Positions 6,409 to 13,540 of a DNA stretch of 17,766 nucleotides are shown in pieces; position 1 is the first letter of the stretch; every line of letters starts with the position of its first letter. The notes below the pieces were generated by a model. That model was given only the letters and a program-made list of their open reading frames with translations, had not been told where the DNA came from and did no database searches. The position numbers were made by a program, and so were the translations under genes. The stretch is from the NCBI GenBank assembly GCA_023436945.1, contig JAEZHG010000036.1:1-17766 (forward strand), written 5' to 3'. The stretch comes from Pseudomonadota bacterium (GTDB lineage Bacteria > Pseudomonadota > Alphaproteobacteria > Caulobacterales > Caulobacteraceae).

Positions 6409-8088
6409 TTATCGCGCTTCCGGCAGAGTGATCCAGAAGGATGCGCCCTGCCCCTGCACCGAGGTCACGCCCATCTGGCCGTTTTGCAGCTCGGCCAGAC
6501 GCTTGGATAGCGCCAGACCGATGCCGTGACCCTCGATGGTACTGCGCTCAAGACCCAAACGGTTGAAAGGCTCGAACAGCTGCGCCTGTTTCTCGGGCGA
6601 CAGCCCCTGCCCGCCATCCTCGACAGACAGCCGGATGTGGTCGGCATTCTCTCGGGCAATGCGGAAGCGGACGAAACCGCCCATACGGCCATATTTGGCG
6701 GCATTGCTACCCAGATTACCAAGGATTTGGGCCAGACGTTGCGAGTCCGCCAGCACCATCAGGCCGCGCTCTTCCTCGACCACCTCGATATTGAGGCCCG
6801 CCGCTTCCGGCAACAGCTTCAGCGCGTTCATGGCGTCATGCATGGCACCATGCACATCGGTCGGACGCAGCTCGATACGCACCGCACCCGATTCAGCCTG
6901 CGCCACATCCAGAAGATCGTGTGAAAGCGCTTCGATCTGACGACCTGTGCGCACCAGCATCTGGGCCATCTCGACCTGTGCGGGCTCGACCTTGCCGAGG
7001 TGCCCCGCGGCCCACATCTCAGCGATGCCGATGACCCCGCCGATAGGGCTTTTGATCTCGTGGGCCACATTGGCCAGAAGGCGCGACTTGGCGACAGAGG
7101 ATTGCTCGGCCTTGATCCGGCCAATGCGGGCGCGCTCGGCCAAGGTGTCACGCTCGTTCAGCAAGGCTGCCACCATCAGGGCCGGCGCATAGCCAAAGAT
7201 CATCAGCATCTGCACCATCCCCAGACGATGCGACAATTCCATCGTGTAATAGGGGCCATAGCCCGCCACAGCGCCCTTGATAGCGATGATCGAAAGCACA
7301 CACAGCGACAGCGCACTGCCGATCACACCCATACGCACCGCGATCAGAAGCATGATCGGCAGAATGGCAAAGCCCCACGGCTGCTGGCGTTGGGCAAGGA
7401 TCATCAGAGCCGCCGCGATCAGCAGCGTCAGAAGAACCAGAAACTCGATCAGGCGCTTCGGCGAGCGCAGGATCGACAGGGTGCTTCGACGCATCGGCAG
7501 ACCAGCCGCCACCACCAGCAGCGAGCCAAGGCCATGCCCCATCCACCACATGCGCATACCCGCCAGCGGGCCATCCAGCGCCCCGTGACGTAGCAGGAAA
7601 ATACAAAGTACTGCCGAGGGCAGCGTGCCAATGAAGATGCACAGAGCCAGCCGGACCTGCGCCTTGACCGTGCCCACATCCAGTTGCGGCAGGAAGCGGC
7701 GCAGAAGAATGACCGAAAGCACCGTCTCCAGAAGGCTAAGGCCCATGAAGATCACGGCACGGTTGGGCGGGTTACCCAACAAAAGCTCGCCCGTCATCAG
7801 GGCGAAGGCGATCATGCCGCCGAAAGTCAGATCATAGGCCAGCCCACGCCCGGCCCTCAGCCAGACAACAATGGCCAGACCGCTGGACAGCCAGAGCGTG
7901 GAGATAACCGTCGGCCCTGCCGACAGTAGGCGCACGGCCAGAACTGTCGCCAAACAGACGCTGACAGCCGTGAGAATGGGAGCAAAGGGATGGCGGAAGA
8001 AGCCTGTCTCAGAGCGCGCAAAACGTTCCGAAGACGCACTCGCGCCTACAGTGAGATCATCTCTCGCAGCCGAAAGCCCCCAGCCCAT
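6409..8088 (-). CDS. MASE1-type membrane sensor histidine kinase
   Basis: This 559-residue protein has an N-terminal hydrophobic domain of about eight helices (residues about 35-310) resembling MASE1, a short linker helix (NERDTLAERARIGRIKAEQS), a HisKA domain with phospho-acceptor His343 in LLANVAHEIKSPIGG, and a HATPase_c domain. The ATPase shows the N box (ILGNLGSNAAKYG), G1 box (VEDGGQGL), F box (LFEPFNRLG) and G2 box (GHGIGLALSKRL), so it should be active. No receiver domain and no response regulator gene is adjacent, so its partner is elsewhere. I chose ATG 8088 because GGGGG is well spaced upstream; a TTG at 8100 would add four residues. It follows thiE by 118 bp on the same strand. 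The signal is unknown. Confidence 0.92.
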   Translation of the reverse strand: MGWGLSAARDDLTVGASASSERFARSETGFFRHPFAPILTAVSVCLATVLAVRLLSAGPTVISTLWLSSGLAIVVWLRAGRGLAYDLTFGGMIAFALMTGELLLGNPPNRAVIFMGLSLLETVLSVILLRRFLPQLDVGTVKAQVRLALCIFIGTLPSAVLCIFLLRHGALDGPLAGMRMWWMGHGLGSLLVVAAGLPMRRSTLSILRSPKRLIEFLVLLTLLIAAALMILAQRQQPWGFAILPIMLLIAVRMGVIGSALSLCVLSIIAIKGAVAGYGPYYTMELSHRLGMVQMLMIFGYAPALMVAALLNERDTLAERARIGRIKAEQSSVAKSRLLANVAHEIKSPIGGVIGIAEMWAAGHLGKVEPAQVEMAQMLVRTGRQIEALSHDLLDVAQAESGAVRIELRPTDVHGAMHDAMNALKLLPEAAGLNIEVVEEERGLMVLADSQRLAQILGNLGSNAAKYGRMGGFVRFRIARENADHIRLSVEDGGQGLSPEKQAQLFEPFNRLGLERSTIEGHGIGLALSKRLAELQNGQMGVTSVQGQGASFWITLPEAR

Positions 8089-8206
8089 ATAGGCCCCCAA
8101 GTCATGCTTTACTGTTCGTGTAACAGCAATGCAGCAGCTTCCCTAATATCGCCTAAACACAGATATTTGCTGAAGCGAGGCCTTATGGACCTAAGGGATT
8201 CGTGCG

Positions 8207-8866
8207 TCAGAAAGCGTTGGCCAGCGCCTCGTTGAACGCCTTCACCGCAGCAGCCGGCCCTTGCGGATGGTTCCAAACTCCGCCCGAAACTGCCACGAAG
8301 TCCGCACCCGCGGCGGCGAGCGATGCCGCGTTCTCGACCGTGATGCCGCCGATGGCGACGCAGGGCGTCTCCATGGTTTCCTGCCAGATGGTCAGGATGT
8401 CGGCTTCCGGACGGTGGGTGGTTTCCTTGGTGTCGGTCGGGAAGAAGGCCCCGAACGCCACATAGTCGGCGCTGGCCTCGGCGGCTTCCATCGCCAGGTG
8501 GCGGCTGTCGTGGCAGGTTGCACCGATCATGGCGTCCTCGCCCAGCATGCGACGCGCATCTGCGACCGACGCATCTTCCTGCCCGACGTGCACACCGTCG
8601 CAGCCCGTCGCGCGGGCCAGATCGGGACGATCGTTCAGAAGAACCACCACGCCGTGCGCGTGGCACACAGGCTTCAGCTTCGCCACAGCCGCGCGGATAT
8701 CATCGTCCGAGGCGGGCTTCAGACGGATCTGTACAGCCGCCACATCCCCTGCACCCAAGGCCGCATCCAGATCGCGTGCGAAGGCGTCCAGATCAGCAAT
8801 GGCCGGAGGCGTGATCAGGTAAAGCTGACAGACAGGGCGGGGCGGGACTTGCGGTTCACGAGCCAT
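8207..8866 (-). CDS. thiE: Thiamine phosphate synthase
   Basis: ThiE joins hydroxymethylpyrimidine diphosphate and the thiazole phosphate to give thiamine monophosphate in the cytosol. The 219-residue protein is a TIM barrel of normal length. Visible motifs are [10 protein letters not shown] (12-21), the substrate strand VQIRLKP (45-51), the metal and pyrophosphate segment LLNDRPDLA (76-84), [11 protein letters not shown] (90-100) with Asp98, [10 protein letters not shown] (114-123), and [16 protein letters not shown] (134-149), which binds the pyrophosphate. AIGGIT (171-176) and VAVSGGV (191-197) form the phosphate pocket. I chose ATG 8866 since the protein family begins near QLYLIT; the longer form from 8938 adds 24 atypical residues and would run into the element before bfd. 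No TPP riboswitch is apparent upstream. Confidence 0.93.
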   Translation of the reverse strand: MAREPQVPPRPVCQLYLITPPAIADLDAFARDLDAALGAGDVAAVQIRLKPASDDDIRAAVAKLKPVCHAHGVVVLLNDRPDLARATGCDGVHVGQEDASVADARRMLGEDAMIGATCHDSRHLAMEAAEASADYVAFGAFFPTDTKETTHRPEADILTIWQETMETPCVAIGGITVENAASLAAAGADFVAVSGGVWNHPQGPAAAVKAFNEALANAF

Positions 8867-8937
8867 CCTTCTGCCCTGCCCTTCCGCGCCCGAAACGTCA
8901 ACAAATGCTTGCCAATATAACGGTGTAGCTATCCGCA

Positions 8938-8956
8938 CTTGCGAATGAGTTGCACA
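8938..8956. promoter_or_regulatory. Fur-like element (copy 2) in the bfd promoter region
   Basis: CTTGCGAATGAGTTGCA (8938-8954) matches the palindrome at 5495 at 16 of 17 positions, though its right arm is less symmetrical beyond that. It lies 52-70 bp before the bfd start. The TTGCAC at its right end could act as a -35 hexamer with a weak TATGTA 16 bases on, so a bound repressor would block the promoter. Iron-repressed bfd is well known in other proteobacteria; the link here is inference. Confidence 0.55.
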
Positions 8957-9007
8957 GGACGGTTTTTGTGATATGTAGAACCATTCTCAAGTTTTGGGGC
9001 GTGACCT

Positions 9008-9193
9008 TTGTACGTCTGTAACTGTAACGGCATCCGCGCTCGCGACGTCCAAGCGGCCATCGACGCTGGCGCATCGCGTCCAAAGGACATCTTCTCCTCG
9101 CAAGGCTGTCAGGCCCAATGCGCGAAGTGCGTCTGCGAAATGCGTGAAATGATTCAGGAATCCCGCCAGGCCTTCGCACTGGCCGCTGAATAA
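9008..9193 (+). CDS. bfd: Bacterioferritin-associated ferredoxin
   Basis: This 61-residue [2Fe-2S] protein takes electrons to bacterioferritin so that stored ferric iron is reduced and released. The four expected ligands are C4 and C6 (YVCNCNG) and C38 and C41 (QCAKC); two more cysteines, C34 and C43, flank the second pair. The only possible start is TTG 9008: an in-frame TGA lies two codons upstream and the next codons already encode the conserved N-terminus. GGGG at 8996-8999 serves as Shine-Dalgarno. It is 145 bp upstream of bfr on the same strand, the classic pairing, and is preceded by a Fur-like element. Confidence 0.93.
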   Translation: MYVCNCNGIRARDVQAAIDAGASRPKDIFSSQGCQAQCAKCVCEMREMIQESRQAFALAAE

Positions 9194-9224
9194 TACCCAC
9201 TGCTTTTGAGAGTGAAAAACGCTC

Positions 9225-9259
9225 GCATTATCAATGCAGTGAAAGTAACTCGCAAATGA
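9225..9259. promoter_or_regulatory. Possible regulatory elements before bfr
   Basis: Two weak elements lie in the bfd-bfr gap. GCATT-ATC-AATGC (9225-9237) is a perfect 13-base palindrome. CTCGCAAATGA (9249-9259) matches the left half of the Fur-like elements at 9 of 11 positions but lacks a good right half. Together they suggest, without proving, separate metal-dependent control of bfr. Confidence 0.3.
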
Positions 9260-9338
9260 ACACAAGCCCAAAAGGCGTGTTATCTTCTGCGTCGAAGAGA
9301 TAGCGGCACCCCTCGCTATCCCCACCGGAGAAGAAGCC

Positions 9339-9827
9339 ATGAAGGGCGATCCAGCAATCATCCGCACCCTCAACAAGGTGCTGACCAACGAACTGACGGC
9401 TGTAAACCTGTACTTCCTGCACGCCCGCATGTTCGAAAGCTGGGGTCTGACCCATCTGGGCGACATCATCTACAAGGAATCGATCGGCGAGATGAAACAC
9501 GCCGATCTGCTGATCAAGCGCATCCTGTTCCTTGATGCCCTTCCGAACCTTCAGGACCTGCACAAGCTCAAGGTGGGTGAAGACCCCATCGAGTGCCTTG
9601 GTGCCGACCTGCAACTGGAACTCGACAGCCGAGAAGCCACCCGCGACGCCCTGACCGAGTGCGAGGCGGCCCGCGACTACGTCAGCCGCGAAATCCTGCA
9701 GCAAATCCTGACCGACACCGAGCACCACATCGACTTCCTCGAGAACCAGCTCAAGCTGGTCGAGCTGATGGGCGCGCAGAACTATCTGCAGTCGGCCATG
9801 AAAGAGATCGTCGGCGAAGGTCACTGA
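9339..9827 (+). CDS. bfr: Bacterioferritin
   Basis: This 162-residue four-helix protein aligns without gaps to Escherichia coli Bfr from MKGDP to QNYLQS. Bfr forms 24-mers that oxidise and store iron, with haem held between subunits. Ferroxidase ligands E18, E51, H54, E94 and H130 are present, and so is the haem ligand M52. The position equal to E127 is Thr (D126-T-E-H-H130), with Glu128 next to it, so the diiron site may be altered. GGAG at 9327-9330 is a well placed Shine-Dalgarno. It sits behind bfd and ends in a strong terminator. I cannot tell from this window whether a second bfr gene exists elsewhere. Confidence 0.96.
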   Translation: MKGDPAIIRTLNKVLTNELTAVNLYFLHARMFESWGLTHLGDIIYKESIGEMKHADLLIKRILFLDALPNLQDLHKLKVGEDPIECLGADLQLELDSREATRDALTECEAARDYVSREILQQILTDTEHHIDFLENQLKLVELMGAQNYLQSAMKEIVGEGH

Positions 9828-9854
9828 TCGTCTTCAATCGACGCACATGTGAAC

Positions 9855-9890
9855 GGGCGGCGGGGAACATCCTCGCCGCCCTTTTCATTT
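9855..9890 (+). terminator. Intrinsic terminator after bfr
   Basis: An 11-bp stem (9855-9865 with 9871-9881, one G-T pair), loop AACAT, then TTTTCATTT. It ends immediately before the next reading frame, whose ATG is at 9898. Confidence 0.9.
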
Positions 9891-9897
9891 GGCTGGC

Positions 9898-10395
9898 ATG
9901 GAAGATATCGAAGACCTAATCGACACCGCCCGCGACAAGGCTGGCGAGCTTATCAATGCCGACGGGCGCAGCGTGGGGCACGTCCTTACGGGAGCCCTGT
10001 TGACTGCGGGCTTTGCGCTGGCCGTCACTGTTCTGGCCAAGGAAGCGGCCCCCAACCATTCCACCCGCAGGCTGGCCCGCAAGGTCAGCAACGAGGTCAA
10101 GGCGGGCAACTTGCTGCTTCCGGCAGTGTTTTCGGCCAATACCCTTTCGGCACTGAGGGTGTGGAACGCCCCTGCCCGACGCGGCAAGACCACCACTATG
10201 GGCCTGTGGGCGCTGGCCCAGACGGCCAATGCGTGGTGGCTGGCGGCACGCCCCGTCAATAAGTGGAGCCAGATCGGCGCGGCCATGGCCTCGGCAGGAC
10301 TAACCGCCGCCTTTGCCTATGAGGCCCGCAAGCTGAACGTAAAGGCGGACAGCAATCCCGCCGCGCAGGCCAATACGATTGTGAACGTGCCGTAG
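9898..10395 (+). CDS. Small membrane protein of unknown function
   Basis: I do not recognise this 165-residue protein. It has a short charged N-terminus (MEDIEDLIDTARDKAGEL), then about four hydrophobic segments: HVLTGALLTAGFALAVTVLA, NLLLPAVFSANTLSALRVW, TMGLWALAQTANAWWLAA and IGAAMASAGLTAAFAYEA, and a polar tail. The basic stretch between the first two segments (HSTRRLARKVSNEVKAG) is probably cytoplasmic. The start is uncertain: ATG 9898 lies just after the bfr terminator with no clear Shine-Dalgarno, and TTG 9889 inside the T-tract would add three residues. Either expression is low, or it depends on read-through from bfr, or a later start is used. Confidence 0.6.
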   Translation: MEDIEDLIDTARDKAGELINADGRSVGHVLTGALLTAGFALAVTVLAKEAAPNHSTRRLARKVSNEVKAGNLLLPAVFSANTLSALRVWNAPARRGKTTTMGLWALAQTANAWWLAARPVNKWSQIGAAMASAGLTAAFAYEARKLNVKADSNPAAQANTIVNVP

Positions 10396-10467
10396 AAATC
10401 GGCTTCAAAACGGGCCGCTGACGTTGGCATTTCGGCGTATCTACTCTACGGCTCGCGTCGATTTGGA

Positions 10468-10487
10468 GCGCCCCGCAAGGGCGGCGC
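10468..10487 (+). promoter_or_regulatory. GNRA-capped hairpin in the efp leader
   Basis: GCGC-CCC-[GCAA]-GGG-CG-GCGC can fold into a stem with a two-base bulge and a GCAA tetraloop, 34 bases before the efp start. There is no T-run, so it is not a terminator; it could be a leader structure or chance in GC-rich DNA. Confidence 0.25.
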
Positions 10488-10521
10488 CCGCCTGCCCATA
10501 AACGAGCCCGAACGGTTCCCT

Positions 10522-11088
10522 ATGAAAATCAACGCCAATACCATCAAGCCGGGTATGGTCCTGCAGCACAACAACGGTCTGTGGGTCGTCACCAAGGTCA
10601 ACCACGTCAAGCCTGGTAAGGGCGGCGCTTTTGCCAACGTGGAAGCAAAGAACCTCGAAACCGGCAACAAGCTGGCCGAGCGCTTCCGTTCGGAAGATCG
10701 CGTCGAGCGCGTGACCCTCGAACAGCGCGACTATTCGTACCTGTTCGACAACGGTGACACCCTCGTCTTCATGGACGACGAAACCTACGAACAAACCGAA
10801 CTGGCCAAGACCTGGGTCGGTGAAGACCGCATCGCCTACCTCGCTGAAGGCATGAAGGTCATCATCGAGTCGCACGAAGGCCGCCCGATCGGTCTGGAAC
10901 TGCCGGACCATGTCGTTCTGGAAGTTGCCGAGACCGAGCCGACCGTTAAGGGCCAGACCGCTTCGTCCTCGTACAAGCCGGCTATCGCCTCGAACGGCGT
11001 CCGCGTCATGATCCCGCCGTTCATGTCGGCTGGCGAGCGCATCATCGTTGACACCGCCACCGGTGAATACGTCCGTCGCGCTGACTAA
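10522..11088 (+). CDS. efp: Elongation factor P
   Basis: EF-P binds the ribosome between the P and E sites and relieves stalling at consecutive prolines. This 188-residue protein has all three domains: the KOW-like N domain with the modification loop [10 protein letters not shown], whose tip Lys33 equals Lys34 of Escherichia coli; the middle OB domain ([22 protein letters not shown]); and the C-terminal OB domain with [13 protein letters not shown] and the closing [14 protein letters not shown] signature. A Lys tip fits lysylation by EpmA-type or other lysine modification rather than the arginine rhamnosylation system. No modification enzyme gene is in the window. The Shine-Dalgarno is weak. 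A terminator follows. Confidence 0.97.
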   Translation: MKINANTIKPGMVLQHNNGLWVVTKVNHVKPGKGGAFANVEAKNLETGNKLAERFRSEDRVERVTLEQRDYSYLFDNGDTLVFMDDETYEQTELAKTWVGEDRIAYLAEGMKVIIESHEGRPIGLELPDHVVLEVAETEPTVKGQTASSSYKPAIASNGVRVMIPPFMSAGERIIVDTATGEYVRRAD

Positions 11089-11132
11089 AAATAGCCGCCT
11101 TCCCCCACTATCGGGGAGTGGCTACTCTTTCA

Positions 11133-11159
11133 GGGGTGCGGATGGTCCGCACCCCTTTT
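11133..11159 (+). terminator. Intrinsic terminator after efp
   Basis: A perfect 10-bp stem GGGGTGCGGA / TCCGCACCCC with loop TGG and then TTTT. A smaller hairpin (CCCC-ACTATC-GGGG, about 11102-11116) lies just upstream. Confidence 0.85.
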
Positions 11160-11224
11160 GACTTCTCCGTCCATCCGGGGCCAGAGGCCTTACGTACAGG
11201 ATGCACGGACCAGGAGATCGACCA

Positions 11225-12031
11225 ATGGCTCTAAGTTCCGCACTTCTTCAGGTCATGATGGACGCCGTCCGCAAGACCGCCCGCCCGATGCTTCGTGACT
11301 TCGGTGAAGTTGCCCACCTGCAGGTATCGCGCAAGGGCCCCGGCGATTTCGTCACTGCTGCCGACGTCAAGGCAGAAGACACCCTCTTCGAACTGCTGAT
11401 GAAGGCCCGTCCGGGCTACAGCTTCCTCGGCGAAGAGCGTGGTCTGGTCGAAGGTACCGACAAGACCCACATGTGGATCGTCGATCCGATCGACGGCACC
11501 ACCAATTTCATGCACGCCATGCCGCACTTTGCAATCACGGTTGGCCTGCAACGTACCCACCCTGACGGCACCTCGGAAATCGTCGCCTGCGTGACCTACA
11601 ATCCGGTCATGAACGAGATGTTCTGGGCCGAAAAGGGCAAGGGCTGCTATCTGAACGACAGCCGCATCCGTCTGGCAGGCCGCAAGGAACTGTCGGAAGC
11701 TCTGGTTGCCACCGGCCTGCCGTTCATCGGCAAGACCGGACACGCCCAAGCCATCAAGGACATCCACGCCGTGGGTCAGCGCGTTGCCGGCATCCGTCGT
11801 CTGGGTGCGGCCTCGCTGGACTTCGCATGGGTGGCTGCTGGCCGCTATGACGCCTTCTTCGAGCGCAACCTCAAGCCGTGGGACGTCGCCGCAGGTATCC
11901 TGCTGGTGACCGAAGCCGGCGGTCTGGTGACCACCATCGAGCAAGACGGTGATCCCAAGCAAGGCAAGACGATTGTCGCGGGCAACCCCGACATCCACGC
12001 CAAGCTGCGCAAGGTTCTGCAAGGCGCATAA
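11225..12031 (+). CDS. suhB: Inositol monophosphatase family protein (SuhB-like)
   Basis: This 268-residue protein is a magnesium-dependent phosphatase of the inositol monophosphatase family, cytosolic. Metal-binding residues are visible: Glu70 in FLGEERG, Asp87 and Asp90 in WIVDPIDGTTNF, and Asp220 in LKPWDVAAG. RRLGAASLDFAWVAAGRYD (about 191-209) is the family's substrate-pocket region. In enterobacteria SuhB also takes part in ribosomal RNA transcription antitermination, so the physiological role need not be inositol metabolism. ATG 11225 is chosen because AGGAG at 11212-11216 is ideally spaced; an ATG at 11201 is in frame but has no such site. It is flanked by terminators on both sides, so it is probably monocistronic. 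Confidence 0.92.
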   Translation: MALSSALLQVMMDAVRKTARPMLRDFGEVAHLQVSRKGPGDFVTAADVKAEDTLFELLMKARPGYSFLGEERGLVEGTDKTHMWIVDPIDGTTNFMHAMPHFAITVGLQRTHPDGTSEIVACVTYNPVMNEMFWAEKGKGCYLNDSRIRLAGRKELSEALVATGLPFIGKTGHAQAIKDIHAVGQRVAGIRRLGAASLDFAWVAAGRYDAFFERNLKPWDVAAGILLVTEAGGLVTTIEQDGDPKQGKTIVAGNPDIHAKLRKVLQGA

Positions 12032-12058
12032 TCGCCAACGCAAACCGGCAAAAAATCA

Positions 12059-12094
12059 GGGGCGCTTCCTTCATCGGGAAGCGCCCCTTTTTTT
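12059..12094. terminator. Bidirectional intrinsic terminator between suhB and the M16 peptidase pair
   Basis: An 11-bp perfect stem GGGGCGCTTCC / GGAAGCGCCCC with a 7-base loop is followed on the plus strand by seven T residues. On the minus strand the stem is followed by TGA and six T residues, so it can serve both convergent transcripts. Confidence 0.9.
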
Positions 12095-12115
12095 ATCGTC
12101 CTTGAGCCTCGGCCC

Positions 12116-13540
12116 TTAGGGCCGGAACACCTCGAAGGTCACCCCCTGAAGCTCGGGCAAAGCCTCCAGTTGCGGGCGGACGGTCTCGATGTCACCGACG
12201 ACGACCAGCGTCATCTTGCTGAGGTCCAGACCACGGGCCGCGCTCTGGATATCCTGCGCCGTAACAGCCATGGCCGAAGGCACGAAGGCATCCAGATAGG
12301 TGCGGGGCAGACCGCGCTGGTCGGCCCAGATCACCTTGTTGACGACACCAGAGGTGCTGCCAAGACCAAGGGTGTAGATACCGGAGTTGTAGTTCTGCGT
12401 TCCGGTCGTCTCTGCTGCCGTCGGAGCTTCCCCCTGAAGGCGGCGGATTTCGCTAAAGATTTCCTTCAGCGAGTCTCCCGTATTGGCCGCCGTAACGTCT
12501 GCGTCATAGACCCAGTGCGAGGTGTTGCGATCGACATTGTCGATGCTGCTGCCCGGAGAATAGGCATAGCCCTTGTCCTCGCGGATGTTTGTCGTGATGC
12601 GCGAGTTGAAGGCACCGCCCAGCAGGCTGTCCATCACCTCGTATTTGATCGCATCGGGCGAACCCAGCACCGGAACATCGACTGCCAGACGGAAGGTCGA
12701 TTGCACCGCATTGGGGCGGTTCACCAGAACCACACGCCGCGCCACGGGCTTAACTGCCGGAACAACTGCCGGACGGTTGTTACCGCGCCAGTCGCCAAAA
12801 GCACGCTCGATGGCCGCCTTGGTCGAGGCATTGTCGAAGGTGCCGCCCACATAGATATGGACGCCGTTCGGACCGAAGTGGTCGCGATAGAAGCTCTTCA
12901 CATCATCCAGAGTGAAGGCGTTCACCACCTCGGGCGTGGGATAGACGTTGGCGTAAGGGTGGCCTTCATACATCGTCGCGGCATAGGCGACCGAAAGCTG
13001 GCCGCTGGCCTGGCTTTGGCCCACCGCGATGTTGCGCAGGAAGCCTTGGCGGATACGCTCCAGCGGCTCTTGCGGCAGTGTCGGCTGGCGCACAATCGTA
13101 CCCAGCAGATTGATCGCTTCCGGCACGCGTTGGGACAGGACAAAGGTCTGGAAGTTGGTGCGATCATTGCCGACGCCCGACCCCAGCGATCCGCCCATAT
13201 CGGCGAAGGCTTCGGACAGTTGCGCGCCGGACAGGTTCCCTGCCCCCTCGCGCATCAACGAAGCGGTCAGATCGGAGATCCAGACCTTCTGGCCGTCATC
13301 ATTATTGCCGACCGGAAGACCGACATAGACGATAGCCTTTGGCACCACCTCATAAGGAATGAGGGTGACGGTGATGCCGTTGGCCAGACGGTAGGTTTCC
13401 GTCTGTGGCATGGCCACTGCCTTGGGACGGCCCACGGCGGGCATCGGGATGGTCTGGGCCAGTACAGGCGTCGCGACGCCCATCGCCAGAGCGACGGTGG
13501 CCCCCAGCACGGCGGCGGAGGATTTGAGACGGTTCATCAT
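12116..13540 (-). CDS. Exported M16-family peptidase-like protein lacking the zinc motif
   Basis: This 474-residue protein has a signal peptide (1-29, ending PVLAQT) and the two-half M16B fold: VYVGLPVGNNDDG, GGTFDNASTKAAIERAFGDW, and FNSRITTNIREDKGYAYS. Where active members have HxxEH it reads D90-L-T-A-S, so zinc ligands are missing and it should not be catalytic alone. It keeps the Arg/Tyr pair (about R319 and Y326 in REDKGYAYS) that binds substrate in heterodimeric M16B proteases. Its ATG overlaps the stop of the upstream active M16 gene in ATGA, so the two are translationally coupled and probably form a periplasmic dimer. AAGGGGG lies before the start. ATG 13537 is an alternative start. 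Confidence 0.93.
   Translation of the reverse strand: MMNRLKSSAAVLGATVALAMGVATPVLAQTIPMPAVGRPKAVAMPQTETYRLANGITVTLIPYEVVPKAIVYVGLPVGNNDDGQKVWISDLTASLMREGAGNLSGAQLSEAFADMGGSLGSGVGNDRTNFQTFVLSQRVPEAINLLGTIVRQPTLPQEPLERIRQGFLRNIAVGQSQASGQLSVAYAATMYEGHPYANVYPTPEVVNAFTLDDVKSFYRDHFGPNGVHIYVGGTFDNASTKAAIERAFGDWRGNNRPAVVPAVKPVARRVVLVNRPNAVQSTFRLAVDVPVLGSPDAIKYEVMDSLLGGAFNSRITTNIREDKGYAYSPGSSIDNVDRNTSHWVYDADVTAANTGDSLKEIFSEIRRLQGEAPTAAETTGTQNYNSGIYTLGLGSTSGVVNKVIWADQRGLPRTYLDAFVPSAMAVTAQDIQSAARGLDLSKMTLVVVGDIETVRPQLEALPELQGVTFEVFRP

Noticed and set aside
8181..8196. Hairpin CCTTA-TGGACC-TAAGG between thiE and the histidine kinase
   Set aside because: Only five base pairs and no T-run on either strand, so it is not supported as a terminator or riboswitch.
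8867..8938. Longer thiE reading frame starting at 8938
   Set aside because: The extra 24 residues do not resemble ThiE, and the family N-terminus begins right after ATG 8866.
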